46,697 nucleotides of DNA. Origin: a virus. The stretch covers positions 1 through 46,697 of the IMG/VR virus record IMGVR_UViG_3300009529_001231. The stretch is one strand, 5' to 3'. This document shows, piece by piece, positions 7,383-14,696 of this stretch. The notes beneath the pieces are model-generated. The model had not been told where the DNA came from and did not search any database. It worked only from the letters and a program-made list of their open reading frames with translations. Each line of letters begins with the position of its first letter. Within the stretch, counting starts at the first letter, position 1. The position numbers and the translations under genes were made by a program.

Positions 7383-7694
7383 TCAGTTACCCTTAGTCAG
7401 TTGCCTAAGTATATTCAGCTTATCTGATAGTAATATCTTGTTGGATTGCTCAACCAATAACCATTTGCCTTGCTTGATAATATCTTCTAAGGTAAACTCC
7501 CATGTCATAAACATAGCATTTGGGGAGAGCCTCTTCCTTTTCTTGGCAGCAACAAGACGGCTTTTTTCGGAACTATAGAAATGCAGAGTCCACCAAACGC
7601 GATTCCTCTCTGGTACTAAGCTCTGCATTTCAGAGCCTTCTAATAAGGCAAATACTTTCTCTTGTGGTTTCAAGTCATATAAACTGGGCATCAT
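7383..7694 (-). CDS. hypothetical 103-aa protein
   Basis: The ATG at 7694 follows GGGGGAAA; a GTG at 7784 would read through the leader repeat and hairpin, which is less likely. The product is basic in the middle (VAAKKRKRLSP) with hydrophobic/aromatic segments. No family recognised. Confidence 0.65.
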   Translation of the reverse strand: MMPSLYDLKPQEKVFALLEGSEMQSLVPERNRVWWTLHFYSSEKSRLVAAKKRKRLSPNAMFMTWEFTLEDIIKQGKWLLVEQSNKILLSDKLNILRQLTKGN

Positions 7695-7702
7695 TTTCCC
7701 CC

Positions 7703-7802
7703 TTATCCCCTTGAGTAGTGGGGCTTGGCTCCACAAGCGGTTAGTCAATATACAATTGACACCTACTTGCTTCATCACTTCCACCCCACTACCCCCTCAA
7801 GG
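7703..7802 (-). other. inverted-repeat leader, candidate structured RNA
   Basis: Minus-strand CCTTGAGGGGGTAGTGGGG (7784-7802) can pair with CCCCACTACTCAAGG further on (7709-7723) leaving a bulge of four G. Within it GTCAATTGTATATTGAC (7744-7760) forms a second perfect 6-bp hairpin. It lies just before the ribosome site of the 103-aa gene. The approximately 110 bases from 7785 to 7892 hold no gene I can support. Confidence 0.5.
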
Positions 7803-7892
7803 CTAGGGCTACCCTCTCTTTGCCAGAGGCTTTCACCCCACCCTCAAGTTAGATTATTTCCTTCTCCTCATCTTAGATTTATGATAAGCGGT

Positions 7893-9452
7893 TCATAATA
7901 AAACCTGCTGCCTCATTCTCTCTACACTTAATTGGCAATACTCCTCTGATAGCTCATACAAAATTGCACGGCGGTTAAGTTTCTTTGCCACCCAGCCGAC
8001 AGTTCCCGCTCCTCCAAATGGGTCAAGAACTAACGATGGAACTTTATCAGCATTACATTCACAGGTGGGTTGCCAGCCTAGAGTTTCTGTTTGGCGAGTT
8101 AAGGCAGGAGCATCCTTTCTATTACCCTCTAGTAAAATATCCTTTGCCTTATTCGAACCGCCATGTTTTCTAGCCTGGCTGTATTCCTCTGTTTCTTGTG
8201 TGATGCGTTCATAGGGAGCACCGCACTTACTACAGCATCCCACCTCTGGAGTAGCAGCCTTAATACATATCTCTGGTAGCTTCTCCGGGAAGACTGCAAA
8301 ATGGTCAAGCTCGCCAAAACCACTAAACGGCTGAGTAGGAAACTCCCATACTGAACGGATGTTACGACCTTTTATTTCTTCGTACTCCCTGATGACCATT
8401 TCTCTTTCGTGTGGCACTCCCCAGTGTTCCTTATCTCTAGTTCGTGAGTCACCTGATGGTCTAACAGCTACTTTACCTGTATTATTCGGGTTGATAGGCT
8501 CTCTCACCGCCTCCGCATCCCAGTAGTAGTCGTGTCCTTGCCATAGGTTTATTCTACCCCAACCCATCTTATTTTTAGGTGTCCAGCCTTCGGGCTTAAC
8601 AGACACTTCCTCTTTTGTTTTCTGGTTTATCCATCTATAGTCAGGCTCTGGTTGCTTTCTTGTGCCTTCGTGGTCTCGGTGTGTCCAGTATTGAGTAGCG
8701 CCCGACTTTGTCAGCATTAAGATATACTCATGACTCTCTGTAGGTCTATCGGTTACTGACTCGGGCATCGGGTTGGGCTTTGACCAGATGATAACTGACC
8801 TCACCCACCATCCGTCTTCCTGCGCTGCGATAGCTACTCTAAAGGGAATGAGGCATAAATCCTTTGCTTTTAATACTGAGTGTCCTTTCTTGAGACTTCC
8901 TAGTAGTTTTCTATCTTCGTGGTCGGCACTACCCTTGTTGCTTGCCTGCTTAGGATAGCGTTCAGCAAAGTCTTCGTTTCCCCCGGGAGAAGTACCGAAG
9001 CCCCCACCATAATATGAGTCACCAAGATTCAGAAACACCACGCCATCCTTCCTCAATACCTTTCTTATCTCCCTCAGTATCTCAATGGTATGCTCTATAT
9101 ACATCTCAGGAGTAGGCTCTAAGCCGAATGAGCCTTTCCATGCTCCACAGAGAGAGCAGAATTGGCTGTGCGAGTCTTGACCAGCTTGTGCCCTGGATGG
9201 TCGTTGCCATTCTTCAGGAACTCCTCTGTTGCCACCGCCTTTTGTAGTAACCATTTCTACTTCTCCCCACTCATGCTCACAATGGTTATCAGAACCCCAA
9301 ACCAACTCCTGCTCCCCTGAGTAACGCCGCAAGCCCCAGTAAGGGGGCGAGCAACAGACAACTTGGATGGACTCGTCCCCCAGCTCCTCCATAGACCGGC
9401 AGTCCTTATTGAACAGCTTGGTGTGGTTGTCTTGATAATATGCCTTATCCAT
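7893..9452 (-). CDS. DNA methyltransferase (SPPY type) with inserted Cys clusters, 519 aa
   Basis: A beta-class DNA methylase: catalytic CSPPYWGLR at residues 34-42 comes first and the SAM-binding LDPFGGAGT near residue 477 last. SPPY is usual for N4-cytosine methylases, though some N6-adenine enzymes share it. The middle has a FCSLCGAW pair and a CCSKCGAPYE...CEC group that probably bind zinc. The ATG at 9452 follows GAGGTAAGG; a second ATG at 9488 overlaps the previous stop as ATGA but lacks a close ribosome site. No restriction partner is visible. Confidence 0.88.
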   Translation of the reverse strand: MDKAYYQDNHTKLFNKDCRSMEELGDESIQVVCCSPPYWGLRRYSGEQELVWGSDNHCEHEWGEVEMVTTKGGGNRGVPEEWQRPSRAQAGQDSHSQFCSLCGAWKGSFGLEPTPEMYIEHTIEILREIRKVLRKDGVVFLNLGDSYYGGGFGTSPGGNEDFAERYPKQASNKGSADHEDRKLLGSLKKGHSVLKAKDLCLIPFRVAIAAQEDGWWVRSVIIWSKPNPMPESVTDRPTESHEYILMLTKSGATQYWTHRDHEGTRKQPEPDYRWINQKTKEEVSVKPEGWTPKNKMGWGRINLWQGHDYYWDAEAVREPINPNNTGKVAVRPSGDSRTRDKEHWGVPHEREMVIREYEEIKGRNIRSVWEFPTQPFSGFGELDHFAVFPEKLPEICIKAATPEVGCCSKCGAPYERITQETEEYSQARKHGGSNKAKDILLEGNRKDAPALTRQTETLGWQPTCECNADKVPSLVLDPFGGAGTVGWVAKKLNRRAILYELSEEYCQLSVERMRQQVLL

Positions 9453-9484
9453 CCTTACCTCAATTTTCTCTCTCAAATGGCGGT

Positions 9485-9685
9485 TCATACTAATACAATA
9501 CCCCTGGAAATTTTAGCTTTACGGGAGATTTTCCCTTCACGTTCCAGAATATGTAAATGGTATTGAGCGACTGAACTTGAACTTAAACTACAACCGTTCG
9601 ATATATCTCTAACTGAGGGCGGATAACCATTAGCTTCCAAGAACCCTTTAATAAAATTCAGTACGACACAACTAGTCCTGTTCAT
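9485..9685 (-). CDS. LexA N-terminal-type winged-HTH protein without peptidase domain
   Basis: The 66-aa protein closely follows the LexA DNA-binding domain: LNFIKGFLEANGYPPSVRDI, the recognition region SLSSSSVAQYHLHILE and the wing GKISR. The C-terminal autoprotease of full LexA is absent, so it should not respond to RecA in the usual way. Probably a phage transcription regulator. It overlaps both neighbours by 4 bases (ATGA). Confidence 0.85.
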   Translation of the reverse strand: MNRTSCVVLNFIKGFLEANGYPPSVRDISNGCSLSSSSVAQYHLHILEREGKISRKAKISRGIVLV

Positions 9686-10083
9686 GCTTCCATCACCTTT
9701 ATTTTCTCTCTAAGATAAACCCACACAGCATTCCTATCTACCTTACCAGTGATGCGTTCCCTGGCTTGAAGTAAGTCAAACCTAGAACCCAATCTATTCT
9801 TAACAAACTCATCTTTTGCCTTGAAGTGTTTATCTATGGCTCGGTGGCACCCGCCACAAAGACCAGCTGCATTATCTTCATCCCACCGGACATGGTAATT
9901 CCCCCGGGGAATAAGATGGCTTGTCTGTAATTGCTTCCACGCAGGAAATACCTGGCCATCTTCCTTTTCAATATCATACTTGGGAGCCAGGCACCTTTCA
10001 CAGCCCCCCGCGGAGGCAATTGCCCGCTTCCGAATGAATTCCCTGTATACTGTATCCAGGACTTTTACACTAATCATCTCCAT
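9682..10083 (-). CDS. NinG/Rap-like HNH family protein, 133 aa
   Basis: The ATG at 10083 follows AGGTGAG. A CERC pair (28, 31), then LQTSHLIPRGNY (His56) and CGGCHRAID (76, 79), reproduce the Cys4 plus His layout of NinG recombination proteins and related HNH nucleases (C-x2-C, SH-x-I-x-RG, C-x2-C). NinG-like proteins act on recombination intermediates. It sits between replication genes and a LexA-like regulator. An HNH nuclease of other role is the alternative. Confidence 0.8.
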   Translation of the reverse strand: MEMISVKVLDTVYREFIRKRAIASAGGCERCLAPKYDIEKEDGQVFPAWKQLQTSHLIPRGNYHVRWDEDNAAGLCGGCHRAIDKHFKAKDEFVKNRLGSRFDLLQARERITGKVDRNAVWVYLREKIKVMEA

Positions 10084-10091
10084 TCGCTCAC

Positions 10092-10220
10092 CTACTTCGG
10101 CCGAGGGTGACAGCAGCCACATACCCAATTACCGGGTCCACCTAATCCTGATGGCGCTCTCCACCACCAATCGTTACTTCCACAGATATTGCATGGTTTT
10201 GTTGGTATCGGATTATCCAC
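10092..10220 (-). CDS. small zinc-ribbon protein, 42 aa
   Basis: A GTG start at 10218-10220 overlaps the stop of the DnaD-like gene by one base and has AAGGTGAAGG upstream. The product has PCNICGSNDWWWR, then WVCGCCHP, two Cys pairs 20-odd residues apart around a Trp cluster: a compact zinc ribbon. Such peptides are frequent in phage replication regions. Not detected by a 60-codon cutoff. Confidence 0.75.
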   Translation of the reverse strand: MDNPIPTKPCNICGSNDWWWRAPSGLGGPGNWVCGCCHPRPK

Positions 10221-10882
10221 TAACGAACCTTCACCTTTGATCCCTTTGACCAATTATTCAAAATGCCCCGGACGTAAGCTAAGTTCCTTTGGCCCTTTTT
10301 GTCAGCAAGTTTGATAGCATCTGCAATTTGTGATTCGGCATGTCGTTCTAGCAATTGGTCAAGTTCAACGGTGATCATGAATGTTCTATTTCCGATTAAC
10401 TGGTCATAAAGATTAAGAAGATAACTATTGCTTTCTGTAGTAATTTCTGGGTTAGTCTCTGAAGTAGTCTCTGGTAATGGTCTAACCAAATCGGGCTTAT
10501 GGTCTACCCATTCTGGCATGAGGCTGTCAACTTGGGTAGATGGGCTACTCAATTTGGGTATAGCATCGTAATCAATACGATACCACTTTGTCTTGTCTTG
10601 TGGCATCTTGTTAAAATTAGAGGTGATTATGAGACCCTTGGCTTCTAGCCGATTTATAGTTCGGATGACGGTATTCTTTGACCAGAATGGGAACTGTTCT
10701 TGCCACTGCGGGTAGCTGTTATATGTCCAGTAAAAGCCATCGCGGTAATTGTGCTCTGCCTTTTCATTGATCACGAGCCAGTAATGTATCTGTTGGAGAA
10801 CGATTGCCTCATTGAGACCGATCGTCTGAGCCAGTGTTGGATTAACAACAAGTGGACTCTCATCATAAAGCAATTTGCTCAT
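10220..10882 (-). CDS. DnaD-like phage replication initiation protein, 220 aa
   Basis: The N-terminal part has a winged-helix layout (LNEAIVLQQIHYWL, SKNTVIRTINRLEAKGLI) and the C-terminal part ends in a DnaD/DnaB_2-like segment (AIKLADKKGQRNLAYVRGIL, then NNW). This is the architecture of phage replisome-organiser proteins that bind the origin and recruit the host helicase loader. The start overlaps the previous stop (TGATG). Together with the DnaA domain IV protein it is the only replication initiator seen. Confidence 0.82.
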   Translation of the reverse strand: MSKLLYDESPLVVNPTLAQTIGLNEAIVLQQIHYWLVINEKAEHNYRDGFYWTYNSYPQWQEQFPFWSKNTVIRTINRLEAKGLIITSNFNKMPQDKTKWYRIDYDAIPKLSSPSTQVDSLMPEWVDHKPDLVRPLPETTSETNPEITTESNSYLLNLYDQLIGNRTFMITVELDQLLERHAESQIADAIKLADKKGQRNLAYVRGILNNWSKGSKVKVR

Positions 10883-11223
10883 CACTGCCCTCTCTTGATT
10901 GTCTCACCGCGGCAATATCGGATGAGGAAATAATTGACCCACTCCGGCTTGCTATCCATGTTGGTTACCAACCGGTCCTTTTCAATCTTTTCAAGAACAT
11001 CGGAACGGATTCTATAGTTGGTTTGCTTCTTCGGGCTCGCAGGTTCTTGGAACCGCTTATTCCTCTTGATCGTTTCGCCGTTGAAGTATCGACAAAACAG
11101 GTTATCCAGGAATGCCGGAATGCTCCTGAAGCCCCACTCTAATCTGTCCTTCTCCAGTTCAGGCTCCAGGTTAGCGTAGATTCGCCAATTGGTTGCTTTT
11201 CTTTTGACGCTGGTGCTTGTCAT
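10882..11223 (-). CDS. duplicated ribbon-helix-helix-like DNA-binding protein, 113 aa
   Basis: The protein consists of two repeats of about 48 residues. Each starts with a short strand (TNWRIYANLEPEL; TNYRIRSDVLEKI), continues with KDRL and two helices, and closes with RYxxGETIKR. The pattern resembles Arc/CopG ribbon-helix-helix domains, here fused as a single-chain dimer. It is the first gene behind promoter P2, whose spacer carries the shared 9-bp element, so it is a good candidate for the repressor. The ATG at 11223 follows GGGGGTAAG. Confidence 0.65.
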   Translation of the reverse strand: MTSTSVKRKATNWRIYANLEPELEKDRLEWGFRSIPAFLDNLFCRYFNGETIKRNKRFQEPASPKKQTNYRIRSDVLEKIEKDRLVTNMDSKPEWVNYFLIRYCRGETIKRGQ

Positions 11224-11252
11224 ATTCTTACCCCCTTCCCAAGCCTGCAAAT

Positions 11253-11281
11253 AGTTTAATGGATGGCAAACCCTTTGTCAA
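11253..11281 (-). promoter_or_regulatory. sigma70-type promoter P2 with shared spacer element
   Basis: Minus-strand TTGACA (11276-11281), 17-base spacer, TAAACT (11253-11258). Spacer positions 3-11 read GGGTTTGCC (11265-11273), a variant of the element in P3 and P4. It drives the duplicated DNA-binding protein, the DnaD-like gene and those beyond. Confidence 0.82.
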
Positions 11282-11323
11282 GTCCCTGACCCTATATTAC
11301 TCGTCACTTCATTGTTGCGTTGC

Positions 11324-12049
11324 CTACTTCTTCGGCAAAATCAGGTCCTTATACACTCTCGGCCAGACCTCAGCGACCTTGATGTTCTTCACATCTAACT
11401 CAGCAACCTCTAGGTACCCGAGTACCTCGGGACGAGCTATGCCGTGGTCAAGACAAATACTTAACATCTCACCAATATGCTTGGGGATGTTGTCTAGTCC
11501 TGCTTCTGCTTTTGCTACAGGGCCCTTACTCTCAGTAGCTGCTGCCTTAGGAAACTCCGCCTTACCAGGCTTTGCCTCAGGGGGCGGGGCTACTTGCCCC
11601 AGCTTCCGGAGCCAAGTGTTCAGCTTATCAATCAAGTCCTGCTCTGCCTTGTCAGCTTTGTAGAGGTCGGCAATAACGTATGCCCTGGTCTGGTCCTCAA
11701 TGCTCTTGCGCTTCTCAGGCGAGTCGTCATTGCCACCGCCGCGGTAGCTGCTTTTCTGTTGCTTAACCGGGCTGCCGTCTGCTCTATAGCACTGCACTAT
11801 CTTCCAGTGCTTGTAGACAGCATCACCGCTTTCCTTCTCGGAGTAAGCGACATCAGCCGCAAACTCGGTGTCCTTTACACCGCAGTCCTTGATGAACTCC
11901 AGTAAGTCTTCACTCCACACCTCATAAACTACACCATCCTTACCCTTGAAATTACAGACTTTTGCTCCCTTCTCCCCAACATCCCTCCAGGTACTAATCG
12001 TACCCGGAGACAACTTGATTGTCTTCCTTTCTGTGTTGGCCATATTCAT
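11324..12049 (-). CDS. putative ssDNA-binding/recombination accessory protein, 241 aa
   Basis: A globular N-terminal half (residues 8-110) rich in strands and Lys/Asp, a charged linker, then a Pro/Ala-rich stretch (PPPEAKPGKAEFPKAAAT) and a C-terminal helical domain. Layout and neighbours (coiled-coil protein upstream, replication genes downstream) fit phage single-strand annealing or OB-fold binding proteins, but no diagnostic motif is certain. The ATG at 12049 overlaps the previous stop (ATGA) behind AAGGAG. Confidence 0.5.
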   Translation of the reverse strand: MNMANTERKTIKLSPGTISTWRDVGEKGAKVCNFKGKDGVVYEVWSEDLLEFIKDCGVKDTEFAADVAYSEKESGDAVYKHWKIVQCYRADGSPVKQQKSSYRGGGNDDSPEKRKSIEDQTRAYVIADLYKADKAEQDLIDKLNTWLRKLGQVAPPPEAKPGKAEFPKAAATESKGPVAKAEAGLDNIPKHIGEMLSICLDHGIARPEVLGYLEVAELDVKNIKVAEVWPRVYKDLILPKK

Positions 12050-12861
12050 CTTCTCCTTGTTTGAATAGTGGGGTCATTGAAAAATCGAACACCAGGTATC
12101 TGTTTCTTATCGTGGTGACTCTTGGCAATTTTAGTAAGCATCGCCGTATCCGCAACCTTGTATTCATCGGGGAGAGCTGCGAAATCAACCACCTCATACT
12201 TCCACACATCCATCATGCCACTGGTCCCCAAGTCTGTTCTAGTCAACTTGGGAGCTTCCACTACCTCGACTTCATTGACTGACTCAGTCAGTTCTCCCTT
12301 GAGCTTCATCTCGGCTTCCGCAGCCTCCCTCCTCTTGCGGTTAATCTCCTCTTGTTCTCGCTGGATACGTTGCTGCTCTAATCGGTAAGCTGTAGCCTTG
12401 TCCTTGGTTGTCTTGATGGCTTGAGCTAAAGGTTCAGTGAGTAACTTGAATGCATCATTCACCACCTTCACGTATCCATTCAGGGGTGTGACATATCCCT
12501 TGCGTTTTTCCTCGACAGTCTTATTGAGATTCCCCATCATTACCAGATCATTGGTAGCCGCCTGATCATCTTCATGGGATGAGATAATCCTTTTGTCAGC
12601 ATATTCCTTGGCAGTCATCACTTCCTGAAGAAGAGCCAGTACCTTCTGGTCTTTGCCCGGGGCAATGTCTATCACCGCGGTGGTCACTTCTTCCACTGGG
12701 CCCAGAGCATGGTCTGCCAAGTGTTCTGCACCCATGGTGATGGTCGCAGGATCGGTTTCTTCTTGACAGGCTCCCTGTTCCTGCATCATCCTCTCACCGA
12801 CACATTCAGGGCATCCCTCGATGAGCTTAAACTCTCCATGCTTGCATGTTCCTGTTGTCAT
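12046..12861 (-). CDS. phage coiled-coil protein of the recombination/early operon, 271 aa
   Basis: An N-terminal Cys motif (CKHG...CPEC), a central coiled coil (EQQRIQREQEEINRKRREAA) and a C-terminal WKYEVVDFAALPDEY followed by IPGVRFF, seen in siphophage proteins encoded next to exonuclease and annealing genes. It may be a structural partner of a recombinase; no catalytic residues are recognised. Starts with ATGA overlap after the DnaA-like gene. Confidence 0.65.
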   Translation of the reverse strand: MTTGTCKHGEFKLIEGCPECVGERMMQEQGACQEETDPATITMGAEHLADHALGPVEEVTTAVIDIAPGKDQKVLALLQEVMTAKEYADKRIISSHEDDQAATNDLVMMGNLNKTVEEKRKGYVTPLNGYVKVVNDAFKLLTEPLAQAIKTTKDKATAYRLEQQRIQREQEEINRKRREAAEAEMKLKGELTESVNEVEVVEAPKLTRTDLGTSGMMDVWKYEVVDFAALPDEYKVADTAMLTKIAKSHHDKKQIPGVRFFNDPTIQTRRR

Positions 12862-13151
12862 TGAATCCTCCTTTCTATATTATCAATCATATTCTTAAGC
12901 CTGTGATTTCGAGACATCTTTACGGCTATAGCCTGGTGACCGTGGCCTACGGTCGCCGGTGCCGTACAGCCAATGACCTCTCCGATCTCCGAATAGGTCA
13001 TATCCGTCCTTTTCCAGAGAAGATACATCACCGCTTGCCGGGCATTGACCTTCCTCTTCTCTCTAGTCTTGCACCGTAGGGTGGCTATATCTAGCCCGAA
13101 TTCATCAGAGACATTGATTAAAACCGCCTGTGCTATTTCTGTTTCATTCAT
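12858..13151 (-). CDS. stand-alone DnaA domain IV-like DNA-binding protein, 97 aa
   Basis: The core KRKVNARQAVMYLLWKRTD followed by MTYSEIGEVIGC and TVGHGHQAIAVKM follows the DnaA C-terminal domain, which binds DnaA boxes through an HTH and a basic loop. The AAA+ ATPase is missing. It could mark the phage origin or compete with host DnaA. The ATG lies about 15 bases after the -10 of P3, so it is the first gene of that unit. Confidence 0.8.
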   Translation of the reverse strand: MNETEIAQAVLINVSDEFGLDIATLRCKTREKRKVNARQAVMYLLWKRTDMTYSEIGEVIGCTAPATVGHGHQAIAVKMSRNHRLKNMIDNIERRIQ

Positions 13152-13166
13152 CTTCCTAGCCTCAAT

Positions 13167-13195
13167 ATTTTATCATAATGCAAACAGTATGTCAA
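13167..13195 (-). promoter_or_regulatory. sigma70-type promoter P3 with shared spacer element
   Basis: Minus-strand TTGACA (13190-13195), 17-base spacer, TAAAAT (13167-13172). Spacer positions 3-11 read CTGTTTGCA (13179-13187). It fires into the DnaA-like gene with a very short leader. Confidence 0.85.
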
Positions 13196-13220
13196 TAGTA
13201 AAACTGGTGCTAATATAGCC

Positions 13221-13412
13221 TTATCCAGGGTTAAAATAAGGGCAATCCTTACCCTCTTCAGTACGCGGTATAAATGGACACTTGGAATTATGTTTCTTAA
13301 ATATGATATTGCCTTTCTCATCTTCGCCCACAGGTGACTGCCAAATATGCTTAGGTAGCCTTTTGCAGTTGGCACAAAGCCGCTGCCTCATCTGCACAAT
13401 CGTTTCTTTCAT
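13221..13412 (-). CDS. hypothetical 63-aa Cys-rich protein
   Basis: Four Cys in two groups (RLCANCKRLPKH and SKCPFIP...DCPYF) suggest a small zinc-binding fold. The start follows GGGGGTATAGG and lies two bases after the previous stop. A competing frame at 13148-13375 has poorer composition. Function unknown. Confidence 0.7.
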   Translation of the reverse strand: MKETIVQMRQRLCANCKRLPKHIWQSPVGEDEKGNIIFKKHNSKCPFIPRTEEGKDCPYFNPG

Positions 13413-13413
13413 C

Positions 13414-13773
13414 CTATACCCCCATCTTCAATTGTTCAGGTTGTAATATCTTCCTGGATGCCCGAAGAAAATCTCGCCTTCTAATGGCATCCTCAATGAG
13501 CCTCTTGCGAAGATTCTGAGCATAATCCTTGACTTCTTGGGGCGTCTCGGCGAGGAAGAAACCAGGTCTAATACCGGTGGTAGAAGCTATCGGATAGCCC
13601 TCGGCTATGAGGTCACGTATCATAATCCGTGTCTTTCGGTCATCACCATCTGCATCGTATCCACACTGGCGGGCAATAATACGACATGGCAATGCCTGTC
13701 CTCTTCCTTTGCCTAGAGACACGAGCAGGCGGCGCTTCAACTCCGGTCTATCCCTATCGGGTATCTTTGCCAT
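13414..13773 (-). CDS. winged-helix-like hypothetical protein, 119 aa
   Basis: The order RIIARQCGYD, RTRIMIRDLIAEGYPI-like helix and PGFFLAETPQEV hairpin is that of small phage winged-helix proteins found in replication regions; the C-terminus is a basic helix. The ATG at 13773 follows AAGGGG. It overlaps the 38-aa membrane peptide gene by 20 bases. No specific role is known. Confidence 0.7.
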   Translation of the reverse strand: MAKIPDRDRPELKRRLLVSLGKGRGQALPCRIIARQCGYDADGDDRKTRIMIRDLIAEGYPIASTTGIRPGFFLAETPQEVKDYAQNLRKRLIEDAIRRRDFLRASRKILQPEQLKMGV

Positions 13774-13870
13774 CTCGAGGCCCCTTATGGTCTAAACTGT
13801 CCCACAGGATATATAAAATGCACAAAGTCAAGAGGATAACTATCACTAAAGCCAAAAAGAACTCCAACAT
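13754..13870 (-). CDS. single-span membrane peptide, 38 aa
   Basis: ATG at 13868-13870 follows GGGGGATTTTG and overlaps the preceding stop (TGATG). Residues 2-23 form one hydrophobic span (EFFLALVIVILLTLCILYIL), followed by a short charged tail. A small inner-membrane protein; function unknown. Confidence 0.68.
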   Translation of the reverse strand: MLEFFLALVIVILLTLCILYILWDSLDHKGPRDGKDTR

Positions 13871-14085
13871 CAAAATCCCCCTATTGCAGCCCGGCAGTAG
13901 GCCAAGTGCTTATCAAGCGTCTGCTGGCTACGAATCTTCAGGGGATTTAATCGGACCTGATATTCACCATCCGAGATTCTTATGGCGCTGGTGGATTCCA
14001 TTCTTTTATCGAGTTTGATCTTCACTGTCTCACCGCCAGCTAGTTCATCGAGTTCAGTCTTGATTGTTTTCACATTGATTTCCAT
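13870..14085 (-). CDS. hypothetical 71-aa protein
   Basis: The ATG at 14085 follows GGAGGGCAAGA; an in-frame start at 14109 has no ribosome site. The protein mixes beta-like Lys/Ile segments (ETVKIKLDK) with a C-terminal helix. Unrecognised. It overlaps the end of the 79-aa gene by 32 bases. Confidence 0.7.
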   Translation of the reverse strand: MEINVKTIKTELDELAGGETVKIKLDKRMESTSAIRISDGEYQVRLNPLKIRSQQTLDKHLAYCRAAIGGF

Positions 14086-14293
14086 TCTTGCCCTCCAGAT
14101 ATCTATCAATCTCTATTCGACTAAGATGTATCCGGTCTGGGTTTATTGCCCAGCACACACCACCACCACCCATCTCGACCTTCCAATAATGCTCCCCACG
14201 TCTGATAGGAATTGGGCAGGCTGCGCAGGAGAACTCTTTGCGAGCCTTGGTTTCGGTGAAGATGAACCCGCCTTCTCTTATTCGGTTTTGCAT
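14054..14293 (-). CDS. hypothetical 79-aa protein with a Cys motif
   Basis: The ATG at 14293 has AGGAGGATCC upstream. CAACPIPIRRGEHYWKVEMG resembles small phage zinc proteins in which CxxC precedes an IxxGExYW hairpin; a third Cys follows at GVCW. Likely zinc-bound; role unknown. Confidence 0.72.
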   Translation of the reverse strand: MQNRIREGGFIFTETKARKEFSCAACPIPIRRGEHYWKVEMGGGGVCWAINPDRIHLSRIEIDRYLEGKNGNQCENNQD

Positions 14294-14448
14294 GGATCCT
14301 CCTGGGCCATCTCCATTACTTGCTTGACTACCTTGTCGATATCTAATTCATCAGGGCAGTCCCGGTATTCCTCTATGATTGCCTTGATGAGCCGTTCCTT
14401 CTCGGCATTATTCTTATGAACTGCATCATAAAATCTTTGGAGTACCAT
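14278..14448 (-). CDS. hypothetical 56-aa helical protein
   Basis: Missing from a 60-codon search. ATG at 14446-14448 sits behind AGGAGGCACCC. The product is mostly charged helix (NNAEKERLIKAIIEEYRDCP) with a second helix (DKVVKQVMEMAQED). Overlaps the start of the 79-aa gene by 16 bases and contains that gene's ribosome site. Confidence 0.72.
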   Translation of the reverse strand: MVLQRFYDAVHKNNAEKERLIKAIIEEYRDCPDELDIDKVVKQVMEMAQEDPCKTE

Positions 14449-14490
14449 GGGTGCCTCCTATATTGGCAAAGAATATTTCCTGTTTCCGGG

Positions 14491-14592
14491 TCAGTGTCTT
14501 CCTTCCACTATTTCATTGTACTTACACTTACCACCCCAGTGGAAGAAACAGTTCTGGCAGTGTATCTTATCTAGCTTTATCGGGCAATTCAT
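14491..14592 (-). CDS. small Cys-rich zinc-finger-like peptide, 33 aa
   Basis: ATG at 14590-14592 follows AAAGGAG and overlaps the previous stop as ATGA. Four Cys (C-x8-C-x2-C-x7-C, around IHCQNCFFHWGGKC) in 33 residues form a credible zinc site. Unknown role. Confidence 0.7.
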   Translation of the reverse strand: MNCPIKLDKIHCQNCFFHWGGKCKYNEIVEGRH

Positions 14593-14696
14593 TTTAACAA
14601 CTCCTTTATTGTGACGTTACCCCTGTGCTTCGCAAATAGGGCAAGATATCGAAAGACATGCTTGGCTTTGCCTGATAAGACCACTACTGTTTTCAT
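14589..14696 (-). CDS. hypothetical 35-aa basic peptide
   Basis: The ATG at 14696 overlaps the stop of the 50-aa membrane gene (ATGA) and follows AAGGGA. The frame can be extended upstream to 14777, but that part reads antisense to nothing and overlaps the membrane gene; the short form is preferred. Basic, with KHVFRYLALFAKHRGN. Unknown. Confidence 0.6.
   Translation of the reverse strand: MKTVVVLSGKAKHVFRYLALFAKHRGNVTIKELLK

Noticed and set aside
13148-13375. 75-codon minus-strand frame overlapping the Cys-rich 63-aa gene
   Set aside because: It runs through promoter P3 and has implausible composition; the 63-aa frame has SD and Cys pairs.
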